This document shows positions 1 to 8,300 of a DNA stretch of 19,252 nucleotides, piece after piece (the first letter of the stretch is position 1; each line of letters opens with the position of its first letter). The notes under the pieces were generated by a model. It worked only from the letters and a program-made list of their open reading frames with translations. It was not told the DNA's origin and did not search any database. The DNA lies in the NCBI GenBank assembly GCA_035416745.1, contig DAOLNV010000057.1, positions 1 to 19,252 on the forward strand, in the 5' to 3' direction. The stretch comes from Candidatus Hydrogenedentota bacterium. Its GTDB lineage: Bacteria; Hydrogenedentota; Hydrogenedentia; Hydrogenedentales; SLHB01. The position numbers were made by a program, and so were the translations under genes.

Positions 1-712
1 CCTGCTCCACGGCGACCTGGGCCCGTCCTTCGAGAAACCCAGCCGCACCGTGAGCGAATGGATCGCGTACCGGTTCCCGGTGTCGCTCGAACTCGGCCTG
101 TACGGTCTCGCGGTCGCCGTCATCGTGGGGCTATGCGCCGGGGTAACCGCGTCGCTGCGTCCCAACACGCTCACGGACCACTTGCCGATGTCGTTCGCCA
201 TGGCGGGCATTTGCATCCCCAACTTCGTGCTGGGGCCGCTTCTTGTGCTTGTGCTGTCGATCCGTCTGGGCTGGTTGCCGGTGTCCGGCTGGGAATTCCC
301 CGAAGACAAGATCCTCCCCGCGATCACGCTCGGGGTGCCGTACGCCGCATACATCGCGCGGTTGAGCCGCGGGGGGATGCTCGAAGTGCTCTCGCAGGAT
401 TTCATTCGCACGGCTCGGGCGAAGGGCTTGTCGGAAGCGCGGGTGGTGTTGCGCCACGCGTTGCGCGGGGGCATTCAGCCCGTGGTGGCGTTTCTCGGAC
501 CCGCCGCCGCAGGCCTTATCACGGGGTCGTTCGTGGTCGAGAGCATCTTTCAGGTCCCCGGGCTGGGGACCGAGTTCGTGGGCGCGGCGCTGCACCGCGA
601 TTACACCATGATCCTGGGCACGGTGCTCTTCTTTGCGCTGCTCATCTTGCTGTTCAACCTGTTTGTCGACCTTGCCCAAGCGTGGCTCGATCCGAGGGTG
701 CGCTATGAGTGA
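1..712 (+). CDS. Oligopeptide/dipeptide ABC transporter permease, DppB/OppB type (5' partial)
   Basis: This is an inner-membrane permease subunit of a peptide-type ABC importer. The reading frame is open from base 2, and the first visible residues, LLHGDLGPSFEKPSRTVSEW, match the conserved region before the main transmembrane block of OppB/DppB. The true start therefore lies upstream of the window, and the GTG at 50 is internal. Hydrophobic segments typical of the BPD_transp_1 domain follow. The cytoplasmic EAA loop that contacts the ATPases is seen around IRTARAKGLSEARVVLRHAL. The protein ends RYE at the TGA at 710-712. The next permease gene starts inside this gene's last codons (8-nt overlap ATGAGTGA), which implies translational coupling. 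The solute-binding protein gene is not in the window, so the substrate (peptide, nickel or oligosaccharide) cannot be fixed. Confidence 0.93.
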   Translation, partial: LLHGDLGPSFEKPSRTVSEWIAYRFPVSLELGLYGLAVAVIVGLCAGVTASLRPNTLTDHLPMSFAMAGICIPNFVLGPLLVLVLSIRLGWLPVSGWEFPEDKILPAITLGVPYAAYIARLSRGGMLEVLSQDFIRTARAKGLSEARVVLRHALRGGIQPVVAFLGPAAAGLITGSFVVESIFQVPGLGTEFVGAALHRDYTMILGTVLFFALLILLFNLFVDLAQAWLDPRVRYE

Positions 713-1604
713 GGCGCAGTCTCCCGGCCACACCGGTTCGCCCGCCATGGAGGAACGGGGCTCGTCGCTCTGGCGCGACGCGCTCGTCCGCCTGCGCAAG
801 AACCGTCTCGCGGTTGGGGGACTGATCGTGCTCTCTGCGCTGCTCGTTCTGTCGTTGCTCACGCCCTGGATCGCCCCCTACGGCTACGAGGAACAGGATT
901 TGGCCCTGGGCGCGTCGCCGCCGAGCCCCGGGCACTGGTTCGGCACCGATTTGCTCGGCCGCGACCTGTTCACGCGCATGTTGTACGGCGGGCGGATCTC
1001 GCTCATGGTCGGTTTCGCGGCAACGGCGGTATCGCTGTGCGTGGGGGTTCTCTACGGGGCGTGCGCGGGCTATGCCGGCGGCCGCACCGACGCCGCAATG
1101 ATGCGTCTGGTCGATATCCTTTATTCGCTGCCGTTCGTGATCTTCGTGATCATCCTCACGGTGTTTTTTGGGCGCAACATCGTGCTGCTGTTCATGGCGA
1201 TCGGGGCCGTGGAGTGGCTGACCATGGCGCGGATCGTCCGCGGCCAGGTGATTTCCTTGCGGCAGAAGGAGTTCATCGAAGCGGCCACGATCATGGGGCT
1301 GCCCCGCTACCGGGTACTGTTGTGGCACCTGATTCCCAACACGCTCGGGCCGATCATCGTCTACGCCACGCTGACGGTGCCCCGCGTGATGTTGCTCGAA
1401 GCGTTTCTCAGCTATCTGGGACTCGGCGTCCAGGCGCCGATGAGTTCGTGGGGACTTCTCATCAACGAGGGCGTGCAAACCATGGAGTACTATCCATGGA
1501 TGCTCGTGTTCCCCAGCGTTGCCTTGTCCCTCACGCTATTTGCGCTGAATTTCCTCGGAGACGGACTTCGCGACGCACTCGACGTGCGCGCATCGAAGGA
1601 TTGA
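705..1604 (+). CDS. Oligopeptide/dipeptide ABC transporter permease, DppC/OppC type
   Basis: Second inner-membrane permease of the importer, 299 residues, the usual length for DppC/OppC. I place the start at ATG 705 (MSEAQSPGHTG); the frame is open upstream, but that stretch is antisense-quality sequence inside the previous gene. A short polar N-terminal tail is followed by WRDALVRLRKNRLAVGG, the typical OppC N-terminal segment, then the first membrane helix. The sequence GHWFGTDLLGRDLFTRMLYG is the family hallmark in the periplasmic loop. The EAA loop is EFIEAATIMGLPRYRVLLWH. The gene overlaps the upstream permease by 8 nt and is followed 1 nt later by the first ATPase gene. It works as a heterodimer with the B-type permease. 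Confidence 0.95.
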   Translation: MSEAQSPGHTGSPAMEERGSSLWRDALVRLRKNRLAVGGLIVLSALLVLSLLTPWIAPYGYEEQDLALGASPPSPGHWFGTDLLGRDLFTRMLYGGRISLMVGFAATAVSLCVGVLYGACAGYAGGRTDAAMMRLVDILYSLPFVIFVIILTVFFGRNIVLLFMAIGAVEWLTMARIVRGQVISLRQKEFIEAATIMGLPRYRVLLWHLIPNTLGPIIVYATLTVPRVMLLEAFLSYLGLGVQAPMSSWGLLINEGVQTMEYYPWMLVFPSVALSLTLFALNFLGDGLRDALDVRASKD

Positions 1605-1605
1605 C

Positions 1606-2580
1606 ATGCCGCTGTTGGACGTAAACGGCCTGACGACCTGTTTCCACACGCGCGAGGGTGTCGTGCGCGCGGTGGACGGCGTGTCGTTTCGCGTCGAACC
1701 TGGCGAGACCATCGGCATCGTCGGCGAATCGGGGTCCGGGAAGTCCGTGGCGAATCTGTCGTTGCTGGGTCTGATCCCGGCGCCGCCCGGGCGCATCGAG
1801 AAGGGAGCGGCTGCGTTCGATGGGGTGGACCTGCTGACCTGCGGCGCCAAGACTCTTCGAGGCATCCGCGGCCAGGCGATCTCGATGATCTTCCAGGACC
1901 CCATGACGGCGTTGAACCCCTTCATGCGCGTCGGCGACCAGATCGTCGAGCCGCTTCGAGTCCACCAGGGGGTCTCGCGGCACGACGCGCGAACGCGCGC
2001 GGCGGCCATGCTCAAGCTCGTGGGTATCCAGGACGAAGAGAGAAGCCTGAGCGCCTGGCCTCACGAGTTTTCCGGCGGCATGCGTCAGCGCGTGATGATC
2101 GCGATGGCGTTGATCACGCGGCCCAAGCTTCTCATCGCCGACGAGCCGACGACCGCGCTCGATGTCACGATTCAGGCGCAAATCCTCGAGCTGCTCGCGC
2201 GGCTCCAACAGGAGATGGGCATGGCGGTGATCCTGATCACGCACGACCTGGGCGTTGTGGCGCGGGTATGCCGGCGGATCTACGTCATGTATGCCGGGAA
2301 GATCATGGAATCGGCCGCCACCGAGGACCTGTTCGCGCGGCCGCGCCACCCCTACACCGAGGCGTTGCTCCAGTCGCTGCCGTCAACTCATATCAAGGGC
2401 GAGCCGCTTCACACCATCCCGGGTCTCCCGCCGGACCTCATGGCGCCTGTCGAGGGCTGCCCGTTCGCGGCGCGGTGCGCGAAGGCGACCGAACGCTGCA
2501 AGCAAGGCATCATTGCGCTGCAAGCGATAGGCGCAGGGCGCCATACCGCCTGTTTCCGCGTGCAGGAGGGCGAACTATGA
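1606..2580 (+). CDS. Oligopeptide/dipeptide ABC transporter ATP-binding protein, DppD/OppD type
   Basis: Cytoplasmic ATPase of the importer, 324 residues. Walker A is GESGSGKS at residues 40-47. The Q-loop is in IFQDPMTALNP, the ABC signature is FSGGMRQR near residue 155, and Walker B is LLIADEP near 176. The C-terminal oligopeptide-transporter extension carries CPFAARCAKATERC plus a fourth cysteine 18 residues on (C-x5-C-x6-C-x17-C), the pattern reported to bind a 4Fe-4S cluster in DppD-type ATPases. A GAAGGA ribosome site ends 5 nt before ATG 1606. The TGA overlaps the start of the F-type ATPase gene (ATGA), so the two ATPases should be made in equal amounts. Family and role are clear; the substrate is unknown. 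Confidence 0.96.
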   Translation: MPLLDVNGLTTCFHTREGVVRAVDGVSFRVEPGETIGIVGESGSGKSVANLSLLGLIPAPPGRIEKGAAAFDGVDLLTCGAKTLRGIRGQAISMIFQDPMTALNPFMRVGDQIVEPLRVHQGVSRHDARTRAAAMLKLVGIQDEERSLSAWPHEFSGGMRQRVMIAMALITRPKLLIADEPTTALDVTIQAQILELLARLQQEMGMAVILITHDLGVVARVCRRIYVMYAGKIMESAATEDLFARPRHPYTEALLQSLPSTHIKGEPLHTIPGLPPDLMAPVEGCPFAARCAKATERCKQGIIALQAIGAGRHTACFRVQEGEL

Positions 2581-3575
2581 CGCAGCCCTTGCTCGAACTG
2601 CGCGGCCTCAGGGTCCATTTCCAGGTATATTCGGGCATTATCCGGCGGCGGCGTATAGGGACGGTGCGGGCAGTTGACGGCGTGAGTCTCGATATCGCCC
2701 CGGGCGAGACCGTCGGCCTCGTGGGCGAATCGGGTTGCGGCAAGTCAACGCTTGCGCGCGCCGTAGTGCGTCTCGTACCGCCGACCGAAGGCGTCGTGGC
2801 GTTCGAGGGCCGCGAGATCAGCGGTCTCTCCGAAGACGCGTTCCGTGGCATCCGGCCCCGGCTTCAGATGATCTTCCAGGACCCCTACGCGTCGCTGAAT
2901 CCGCGCATGACGGTATTCGACGCGCTGGCTGAACCGTTGCGCGTGCACGGTCTCGTGAACGGGACGGGCGTGACCCGCCGCGTGTCGGAATTGATGGAGC
3001 TGGTCGGTCTCGCGCCGCGTTTCGTGCGCAAGTATCCGCATGAGTTCTCGGGCGGCCAGCGGCAGCGGATCGCCATCGCCCGCGCCTTGGCGCTCGAACC
3101 CAAGCTGGTGATCGCCGACGAACCGGTATCCGCCCTCGACGTGTCGGTGCAGGCGCAGATCCTCAATCTCATCGCCCGGCTGCGCGATCAGATGGGCCTG
3201 ACCCTGCTGTTCATCGCCCACGATTTGTCGGTGGTCCATTACCTCTCGCACCGGATCGCCGTGATGTATCTCGGCCGCATCGTCGAGCTGGGGCCCGCAA
3301 CCGGCGTGTTCCAGCGTTCGCGCCATCCCTACACCAAAGCGCTTATCAGCGCGATCCCCGTCCCCGATCCGGCGCGAGAAAAGGCCCGGCAGCGCGTGGC
3401 CCTGCGGGGCGAACCCGCTTCGCCGTTGAACCCGCCGCCGGGCTGCCCGTTCCATCCGCGCTGTCCCTACGCGGAACCCCGGTGCGCGGAACTGCTGCCG
3501 CCGCTCGAATCCTGCGGCGAACACCACCAGGCCGCCTGCATCCGCATCGGGGAAATCGAGCACGAGCGGCTCTGA
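2577..3575 (+). CDS. Oligopeptide/dipeptide ABC transporter ATP-binding protein, DppF/OppF type
   Basis: Second ATPase of the importer, 332 residues. The start is ATG 2577 (MTQPLLELRG), inside the ATGA overlap and behind an AGGAGG site. The frame is open further upstream, but that part is the shifted shadow of the D-type gene. Walker A is GESGCGKS, the signature is FSGGQRQR, and Walker B is LVIADEP followed by VSALDVSVQAQIL. The N-terminal insertion VYSGIIRRRRIGTVRAVDG is typical of OppF. The C-terminal domain has cysteines in CPFHPRCPYAEPRC with two more downstream, and the end (RIGEIEHERL) looks complete. It is the last gene of the operon. A truncated gene on the opposite strand abuts its stop codon with essentially no spacer, and I see no terminator here. 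Confidence 0.96.
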   Translation: MTQPLLELRGLRVHFQVYSGIIRRRRIGTVRAVDGVSLDIAPGETVGLVGESGCGKSTLARAVVRLVPPTEGVVAFEGREISGLSEDAFRGIRPRLQMIFQDPYASLNPRMTVFDALAEPLRVHGLVNGTGVTRRVSELMELVGLAPRFVRKYPHEFSGGQRQRIAIARALALEPKLVIADEPVSALDVSVQAQILNLIARLRDQMGLTLLFIAHDLSVVHYLSHRIAVMYLGRIVELGPATGVFQRSRHPYTKALISAIPVPDPAREKARQRVALRGEPASPLNPPPGCPFHPRCPYAEPRCAELLPPLESCGEHHQAACIRIGEIEHERL

Positions 3576-4123
3576 CGCGTCCGGCTGATCAGAAACGTGG
3601 GCGAGGCCGGGCCCACGGGCACCCCGTGGAGAATCTGCAGCGACGGAATGCCCAAGTGCCGGGCGTATTGCACGAGGGCGCGCATGTCCCGGCTGTGGTC
3701 CTCCGACACCACCAACAGCCGAAGGTCGCGCTGTTGCGCGGTGTTATGCAAGCTCTCGACAGCCACGAGCTCGGCCACGAGATCGCGCCGCAACGCCTCC
3801 AACAGGGTTGTTTCCAGGCTTTCAACCACGGCGCGTTCGAGAAAAGGATAGTTTGACCGCAGCGCGCCGCCCCGCATAGCCTCGGACGCTTCACCGATGC
3901 GCCGCAGAGCTTCCGCGTTCGCCCGCTGGACGAGGTCGTCGGGGTTGTACGCGTAGAGCGATTCGTTGGGGGTGCCTCGGTGGGTAAGCAGTTCCGTGGT
4001 AGGGTCGAGGGTCACCAGGTCGATGTCCGCCCGGGTAAGGAGCGCCTCGGCGACGCGTTCCGCCCCCCGGTACCCCATGAGACAGAAGAAAATGGCTGGC
4101 CGTGCGTTCCGTGGCCGGGTCAT
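3576..4123 (-). pseudogene. Truncated glycosyltransferase-like gene, 3' end lost
   Basis: From ATG 4123 (GAGG site 6 nt upstream) this frame encodes a convincing N-terminal half: MTRPRNARPAIFFCLMGYRG starts with a beta-strand/turn like the first Rossmann unit of glycosyltransferase-B-type proteins. A helical middle follows, then LLVVSEDHSRDM, LGIPSLQILHGVPVG and SPTFLISRT. The last part resembles the 'HG-x-P' region of surface-polysaccharide transferases. At about 3576 the homologous-looking sequence stops: the frame runs on for 109 nt antisense to the importer's F-type ATPase gene and ends at 3467 in meaningless residues. The ATPase gene is intact, so this gene is the broken partner (about 182 plausible residues, where I would expect 350 or more). 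Family assignment is tentative. Natural deletion or an assembly junction could explain the break. Confidence 0.5.
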
Positions 4124-4353
4124 GCGCGGCCTCGCTTGTCGGCCTCGGCGAAAATGGGGACCAGGTCGCGCACCAGCACTTGTTCGAGCGGCATCCCTAG
4201 GTTGACGCCGCGGTGTGTGAGCGCCGATGCCAGCTCCGGATTCCGGTGCCACGTGCGCGCCACCAGACGCGCCCGGCGGTCTACGGCGTGCAGTCCGGGT
4301 TCGAGACCCGCATCACGGGCAAGCTGCGCCTCAAGACTGGTGATGTCTTCCAT
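4120..4353 (-). CDS. Small protein of unknown function (77 aa), coupled to the truncated gene
   Basis: A 77-residue frame starting at ATG 4353 (MEDITSLEAQLARDAGLE), with AGAGGG 8 nt before the start. It is charged, rich in Leu, Ala and Arg, predicted mostly helical, and has no membrane segment or cysteines. It ends in ATGA shared with the start of the truncated gene downstream, so the two were co-translated. I do not recognise the family. It could be a short accessory protein of the same lost locus, or itself the remnant of a longer gene. A single gene broken by a frameshift is less likely, because the downstream frame begins like a genuine protein start. Confidence 0.5.
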   Translation of the reverse strand: MEDITSLEAQLARDAGLEPGLHAVDRRARLVARTWHRNPELASALTHRGVNLGMPLEQVLVRDLVPIFAEADKRGRA

Positions 4354-4570
4354 GACATTGGCCCTCTGCGTCCCTGGACTTTTTCGCGTACGGCTGCGAG
4401 AGTACCACAGCCGGCAGCAGACACCGTAGCAGGCATCGTCCCGAGCGCGTTCCGTGCCAAATCGAGTGCGCTTCGGTTGACATAGATAGCCACTCGAAGC
4501 TCCGGAGGCGCTCTTCTCCGCCCGTTTCCGTGCTCACTGCAGCGGATTTCTTCCCGCGGCGCCCCTCGCC
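4354..4570. other. Intergenic stretch without recognisable gene
   Basis: Between the small coupled gene and the 53-residue gene I see no credible coding sequence, RNA gene or clear hairpin terminator. It should contain the promoter of the minus-strand 77-residue gene, but no strong -35/-10 pair stands out. Confidence 0.4.
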
Positions 4571-4732
4571 CTAACGCGATTCGGTGAAGGTCTGAGACGC
4601 GGCGCCGGGCAGGGTGACGGCGAATGCGGCGTCTTCAAACCGCACAGTAGCCGTTCCCTCGGGCAAGGTCAGTGTCACATTGCGCGGCAGGGCCGAGTTG
4701 GCGGGGTCAATGCCGGCCTTCGTACGAAACAT
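4571..4732 (-). CDS. Small hypothetical protein (53 aa)
   Basis: ATG 4732 has a strong GGAGG six nt upstream and opens a 53-codon frame (MFRTKAGIDPANSALPRNVT onward). An earlier in-frame ATG at 4753 lacks such a site. The protein has alternating hydrophobic and polar residues (NVTLTLPEGTATVRFEDAAF), suggesting a few beta strands, and no signal peptide or cysteines. It lies 62 nt after the beta-propeller gene on the same strand, so it may be the last gene of that unit. I do not recognise it. It could instead be a scrap of a larger beta-sandwich protein, but the well-placed ribosome site argues for translation. Confidence 0.45.
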   Translation of the reverse strand: MFRTKAGIDPANSALPRNVTLTLPEGTATVRFEDAAFAVTLPGAASQTFTESR

Positions 4733-4794
4733 GGCGACCCTCCAAAAACTCACTCAAGGGCTCTGCAACACGCGGCGTGCGGCCCCACTCACCT

Positions 4795-5823
4795 TTACGG
4801 ATAGATATACCTTCTTTCCGCGGCGTCGAATTTGATCGTAGGCACGACTTCCGGAAAGTAGCTTTCGAACAATGCTCGCATCGGCCCAGCATACATGGCA
4901 ACGCGGATGGTCCCCCAGGTGGCCTGGTCGCCTGTTGCATAGAAGATGTAGGTGTTGCCCTCGAACTCGAACAGGTCCGCGTCGGTATTGTTGATGCCTT
5001 CACCCGTAACGGGATCGAGCATGGGCCCTTCGCATGGGCTTACATCCCACGCAACGAGATCCTTCGAGCGCGCTACAACCGTCACGTAGCGGGTTTCGGG
5101 CAAGAGATAGTGGTAACACTTCCAGGGCCGCTCCTGAAAGCTCCAGACGCCGTACATGACATAGTAATAGGGAGCCAAATACCGGATTGTCGGATTGGCG
5201 CACGCCGTATTGCCCTCGGCGTCGGCGAAATCCAATCCTGGCATCTTCTCCCAGTGCGACAGGTCTTTTGACCGGGCGAATCGGAAGCACCATTTCACGG
5301 GCACCTGGGATTCGTAGGCCATGAGGAAGCCCTGCTCATCGCGGCAGACCGACGAATTGAAGAATTCCTCCGTGCCGTCCCGGGCGATCGCGAGTTCCTG
5401 TTTCCAGGTTTTGAGGTCGGTGGTAGCGAAGCGGTTGATACATTTCGTGTTGATTACCTCGCCAAAGTCGGTAAACTCCGTGGCGAACACATTCAGTTCG
5501 GGGCCGTTGACAAACGCGCTCACGAAAGAATGGCCTTTTCCGAAACGCGCCACCTCCTCCCCGGTCGTCAGGTCTCGAATGAATAGATAAGCGTCCTCGC
5601 CTTTGGCCTTGAAACCGCCCGGGCGGTGGTTGTCGACCAGAAGAGGACGGCCATTGAAGATGATCGGCGTGTTTTCCATGCCCGTGGGAAAGCTGAAGGG
5701 CAATTTCACGAGCTTTGGGTTGGGCGGCGCGGCCGAATTCGGACTGTCGCCGGCAAACGTGGCGCGCGACACAAGGGCGCAAACAGCCAATGCAACGCCC
5801 ACTAATGCAGTTCTGTTGAACAT
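4795..5823 (-). CDS. Exported beta-propeller protein, GH43-like fold
   Basis: A 342-residue protein from ATG 5823 (MFNRTALVGVALAVCALVSR), with GGGAG upstream. Residues 1-24 form a signal peptide with likely cleavage after TFA, so it acts outside the cytoplasm. At least three blade-like repeats carry the S/T-x-DL-x-x-W pattern common in five-bladed propellers of glycoside hydrolase clans F and J: TTDLKTWKQ (about 134), SKDLSHWEK (about 185) and SKDLVAWDV (about 253). A further conserved segment NNTDADLFEFEG (about 279) precedes the end. This points to a carbohydrate-binding or glycoside-hydrolase-like protein, but I cannot assign the catalytic acids or a substrate. The gene follows the 705-residue exported protein after only 8 nt, so they are surely co-transcribed. 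Confidence 0.75.
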   Translation of the reverse strand: MFNRTALVGVALAVCALVSRATFAGDSPNSAAPPNPKLVKLPFSFPTGMENTPIIFNGRPLLVDNHRPGGFKAKGEDAYLFIRDLTTGEEVARFGKGHSFVSAFVNGPELNVFATEFTDFGEVINTKCINRFATTDLKTWKQELAIARDGTEEFFNSSVCRDEQGFLMAYESQVPVKWCFRFARSKDLSHWEKMPGLDFADAEGNTACANPTIRYLAPYYYVMYGVWSFQERPWKCYHYLLPETRYVTVVARSKDLVAWDVSPCEGPMLDPVTGEGINNTDADLFEFEGNTYIFYATGDQATWGTIRVAMYAGPMRALFESYFPEVVPTIKFDAAERRYIYP

Positions 5824-5831
5824 CGGTCTCC

Positions 5832-7949
5832 CTACTTTCTGAATTCGAGTTCCAGTATGGCGGGACCGTCGACATCGACGCCCAGCCAGAGCGTCTGACC
5901 GTCCCACGCGTATTCGTCGTCTCGCAACACTCGATCCGCAAACGTGACCCGGCCGAGCGTCTTCGGGGCGCCCGGCAATTCAAAGACCGGATTCACGCAG
6001 GATACGGACGGCTTGATCGTGATGGCAACCTTGTCGCCTTCGACATCGAGCTTGTAGGCGCGGCGCTCGGGGACATACGGATCGCCGCCGGTTTCCGCGC
6101 CCTGCGCCTCGACCGCGGCCGGCTGGCTGAAACTGCGCGCCCGCGCGACCAGCCTTTCGTCCGGCTCGCCTGTCATGCCGATCAGCCATACCCAACATTG
6201 GGTCAACATTTCCCTGGAGCGGCCCAATGTGTCAACCGACGGGCCGGTGCGGCGCCATACCGGTTCGGGCCGGTGCCTCGCCCAACTCATGAGGCTGTTG
6301 TGCGAAGGGCTGACATGGATCCGGTCGTCGATCGCCCATCCGGTCGTCTTCCCCCGCGCCAAGGGCCAGTGGCTGCCCCAGTACGCCGGCGTTACCATGT
6401 AGCCGCGCTCGTAGAATGGACGGAACGTTACCAGCTCCTCAACGGGGAACGGATCCCGCGGATTGAAATAGACCGCCGTCTCGCTTTCCTCTTTATGGAA
6501 CTGCACGCGGTAAACGAGCGGCGGCTTCGGCCCGGGCGGGACTTTCTCCGTCACAAACGGTATCGGAACGGACGACGACGCCCCATCAAGCCCTAAACAA
6601 CGGACCGGGTCAGCAGGAACCAAATCGAACGGAAACCCCTCCGGAGGCGCAAGCCCGATGAACTCGCTAAGTTCGTAGTCGGCATTCGGTGTGCTCTTGA
6701 GCGTCAACACCCGCGTGCCAAAACCGTCCGGATAGAAATAGAAGTCTTCCTGGGCCGCATCGCCCCACACCTTGTAAAGAAAATCGCAGGACTGGTATGT
6801 CCACCGGACATGGACCCGCGCCGGGGTCGATTCTACGATCGAGACCCGTCCGTAGCGGAGTTCCTTGTCCATGAGCGGCTCGACGGAATCGACAAACCCT
6901 TCGGGGAGCGGTCCGGTTTCGGCCCACTCGTAGCTCAAGCCGGTATTGTGCCGCCCCGCCCAGAATGGGACATAATTCGAGCCGCGCCAGAAGACAAAGC
7001 GGCTCCCGTTGGGCAAAAACACCACAACATCCTTCAACTCCTCGGACCACCCCTCCTCGTAGGGCATGGTCGACAGGGCTCCAGTCTTCGGGTCGCGGAC
7101 GGAGATCGGCAGGTCGTAGCGCAGTTTCGTCTCGCGTGCGCCGAATCGCGGCCACGTTGGTGGTTCCTTGACTAGCATCACGTGGATTTGTTTGTGCCAC
7201 AGCTCTTTTCCGTCGGGACCCTGGATATAGACCTGAAGGATGTCGCCCTTAACATCAAAAGACGGTTCGCGCAGCTCCATCTCGGTTTGCGCGCGTATGC
7301 CCCGGCTCAGTGACAGGGGAACCTCCGCGGGCGGCGACGGCTGTGACTCGAACCAGGCGGTCACGCGCGCGCCGGGTATGTCCGCGGTGCGGGAGAATGC
7401 GGCCACGTTCACGAGTGCCCGGCGGCCGGGGCACAGCACAAGCCAATCATATCGCGGGAAGACGGCACCGAGATCGATGGGATTGATAGGCGTCTCGAGG
7501 CATGCTATAGCCTCGGCTTCAAATTCCCGCCCGGGTATGATTTGAGAAGCGATTTCCCGCCACGTTTCGCCGCTCCCGGCAAGCAGAACGACCCGGTCTA
7601 TAGAGGGGTCCATTTCCCGGATGGCAGGGAACTCAGCGGAAAACTCGATTTGCTCCCGCAATACCGCGACGCCTTCACGGTACCCGACGAGGAGGGTCTG
7701 GTCTTCATTGTCGATCTTGTCCGGAGGCTCGATGACGATGCGAGTGGGTTGACCGACACGGCCGAGACCGAACGGCGGCCTCCATGGATGGCCCATGTCC
7801 ACGGTGAGCACCGGAGCGGATTGCACCCCAGACCGTGCGGCATCGCTCGCAGGCGTATCCTGCCCGGGTTGGGCCCGGGCGGTCCAGAAGAGTATACCCG
7901 TGAACAGGCATGCCATGAGCGCCCACGCCGGAATCCTCCTATACGGCAC
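5832..7949 (-). CDS. Large exported protein of unknown function (705 aa)
   Basis: The start is GTG 7949: GGAGG lies 6 nt before it and the first residues form a signal peptide (MPYRRIPAWALMACLFTGIL, likely cleaved after ARA at residue 26). The mature protein is rich in Trp, Pro, Tyr and Phe, consistent with a secreted, mainly beta-structured protein. Segments worth noting are FVFWRGSNYVPFWAGRHNTG in the middle, and FYERGYMVTPAYWGSHWPLA with MSWARHRPEP further on. The C terminus (YAWDGQTLWLGVDVDGPAIL) looks like a small beta-sandwich. I do not recognise a named family. The aromatic-rich surface and the co-transcribed beta-propeller gene suggest a role in polysaccharide binding or breakdown. 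That role is inference from context. Confidence 0.72.
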   Translation of the reverse strand: MPYRRIPAWALMACLFTGILFWTARAQPGQDTPASDAARSGVQSAPVLTVDMGHPWRPPFGLGRVGQPTRIVIEPPDKIDNEDQTLLVGYREGVAVLREQIEFSAEFPAIREMDPSIDRVVLLAGSGETWREIASQIIPGREFEAEAIACLETPINPIDLGAVFPRYDWLVLCPGRRALVNVAAFSRTADIPGARVTAWFESQPSPPAEVPLSLSRGIRAQTEMELREPSFDVKGDILQVYIQGPDGKELWHKQIHVMLVKEPPTWPRFGARETKLRYDLPISVRDPKTGALSTMPYEEGWSEELKDVVVFLPNGSRFVFWRGSNYVPFWAGRHNTGLSYEWAETGPLPEGFVDSVEPLMDKELRYGRVSIVESTPARVHVRWTYQSCDFLYKVWGDAAQEDFYFYPDGFGTRVLTLKSTPNADYELSEFIGLAPPEGFPFDLVPADPVRCLGLDGASSSVPIPFVTEKVPPGPKPPLVYRVQFHKEESETAVYFNPRDPFPVEELVTFRPFYERGYMVTPAYWGSHWPLARGKTTGWAIDDRIHVSPSHNSLMSWARHRPEPVWRRTGPSVDTLGRSREMLTQCWVWLIGMTGEPDERLVARARSFSQPAAVEAQGAETGGDPYVPERRAYKLDVEGDKVAITIKPSVSCVNPVFELPGAPKTLGRVTFADRVLRDDEYAWDGQTLWLGVDVDGPAILELEFRK

Positions 7950-8300
7950 TGGCCACCTCCCCCCGGTTTGCGCTCAAGGTGCGGAACGCGGCTTAAAATT
8001 GGCAGTGGCGGGGCTTCTCAAACGGGCCCGCCCGCGCCGTAGCGTTTCCGCCGCGTGTATCTCTCAGCGCATCCGCTTCGAGAAGGCATGGTACGCGCGT
8101 CCGCGCGCCGCACACAAACACGCCTCTCAGGCGAAAGGCCGCCGGACACCCTGCGGGACACGGTTTTCTCTTTATCCGGGTGAAGCAATGCGGCATAATC
8201 CCCCGTTGACAGTTCGGGGGAATGCCCGGCGCAAAGCGCGGCGTTTTGTCTGCCGATCGGCTTTCCACACCATCGCCTTGAAGGATTCCGGAGGGTCATT
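7950..8300. promoter_or_regulatory. Divergent intergenic region between secreted-protein unit and GH4 gene
   Basis: About 350 nt separate the two divergent start codons, so promoters for both directions must lie here. I find no convincing gene in it. The most visible signal is the inverted repeat at 8200-8220, whose loop contains TTGACA, with CATAAT just upstream at 8194. No well-spaced -35/-10 pair can be confirmed for either strand. Confidence 0.5.
8200..8220. repeat. Short inverted repeat ahead of GH4
   Basis: CCCCCG (8200-8205) and CGGGGG (8215-8220) form a perfect 6-bp inverted repeat around the 9-nt loop TTGACAGTT. It lies 80 nt before the GH4 start in the divergent region, a position compatible with an operator or a 5' leader hairpin. 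In GC-rich DNA such a short repeat can also occur by chance. Confidence 0.3.

Noticed and set aside
50..52. GTG as start of the first permease gene
   Set aside because: The frame is open to base 2 and the upstream residues are a conserved OppB/DppB segment, so the gene begins before the window.
8206..8211. TTGACA as a -35 box for the GH4 gene
   Set aside because: The hexamer at 17 nt downstream (GCGCAA) does not resemble a -10, so I keep it only as the loop of an inverted repeat.
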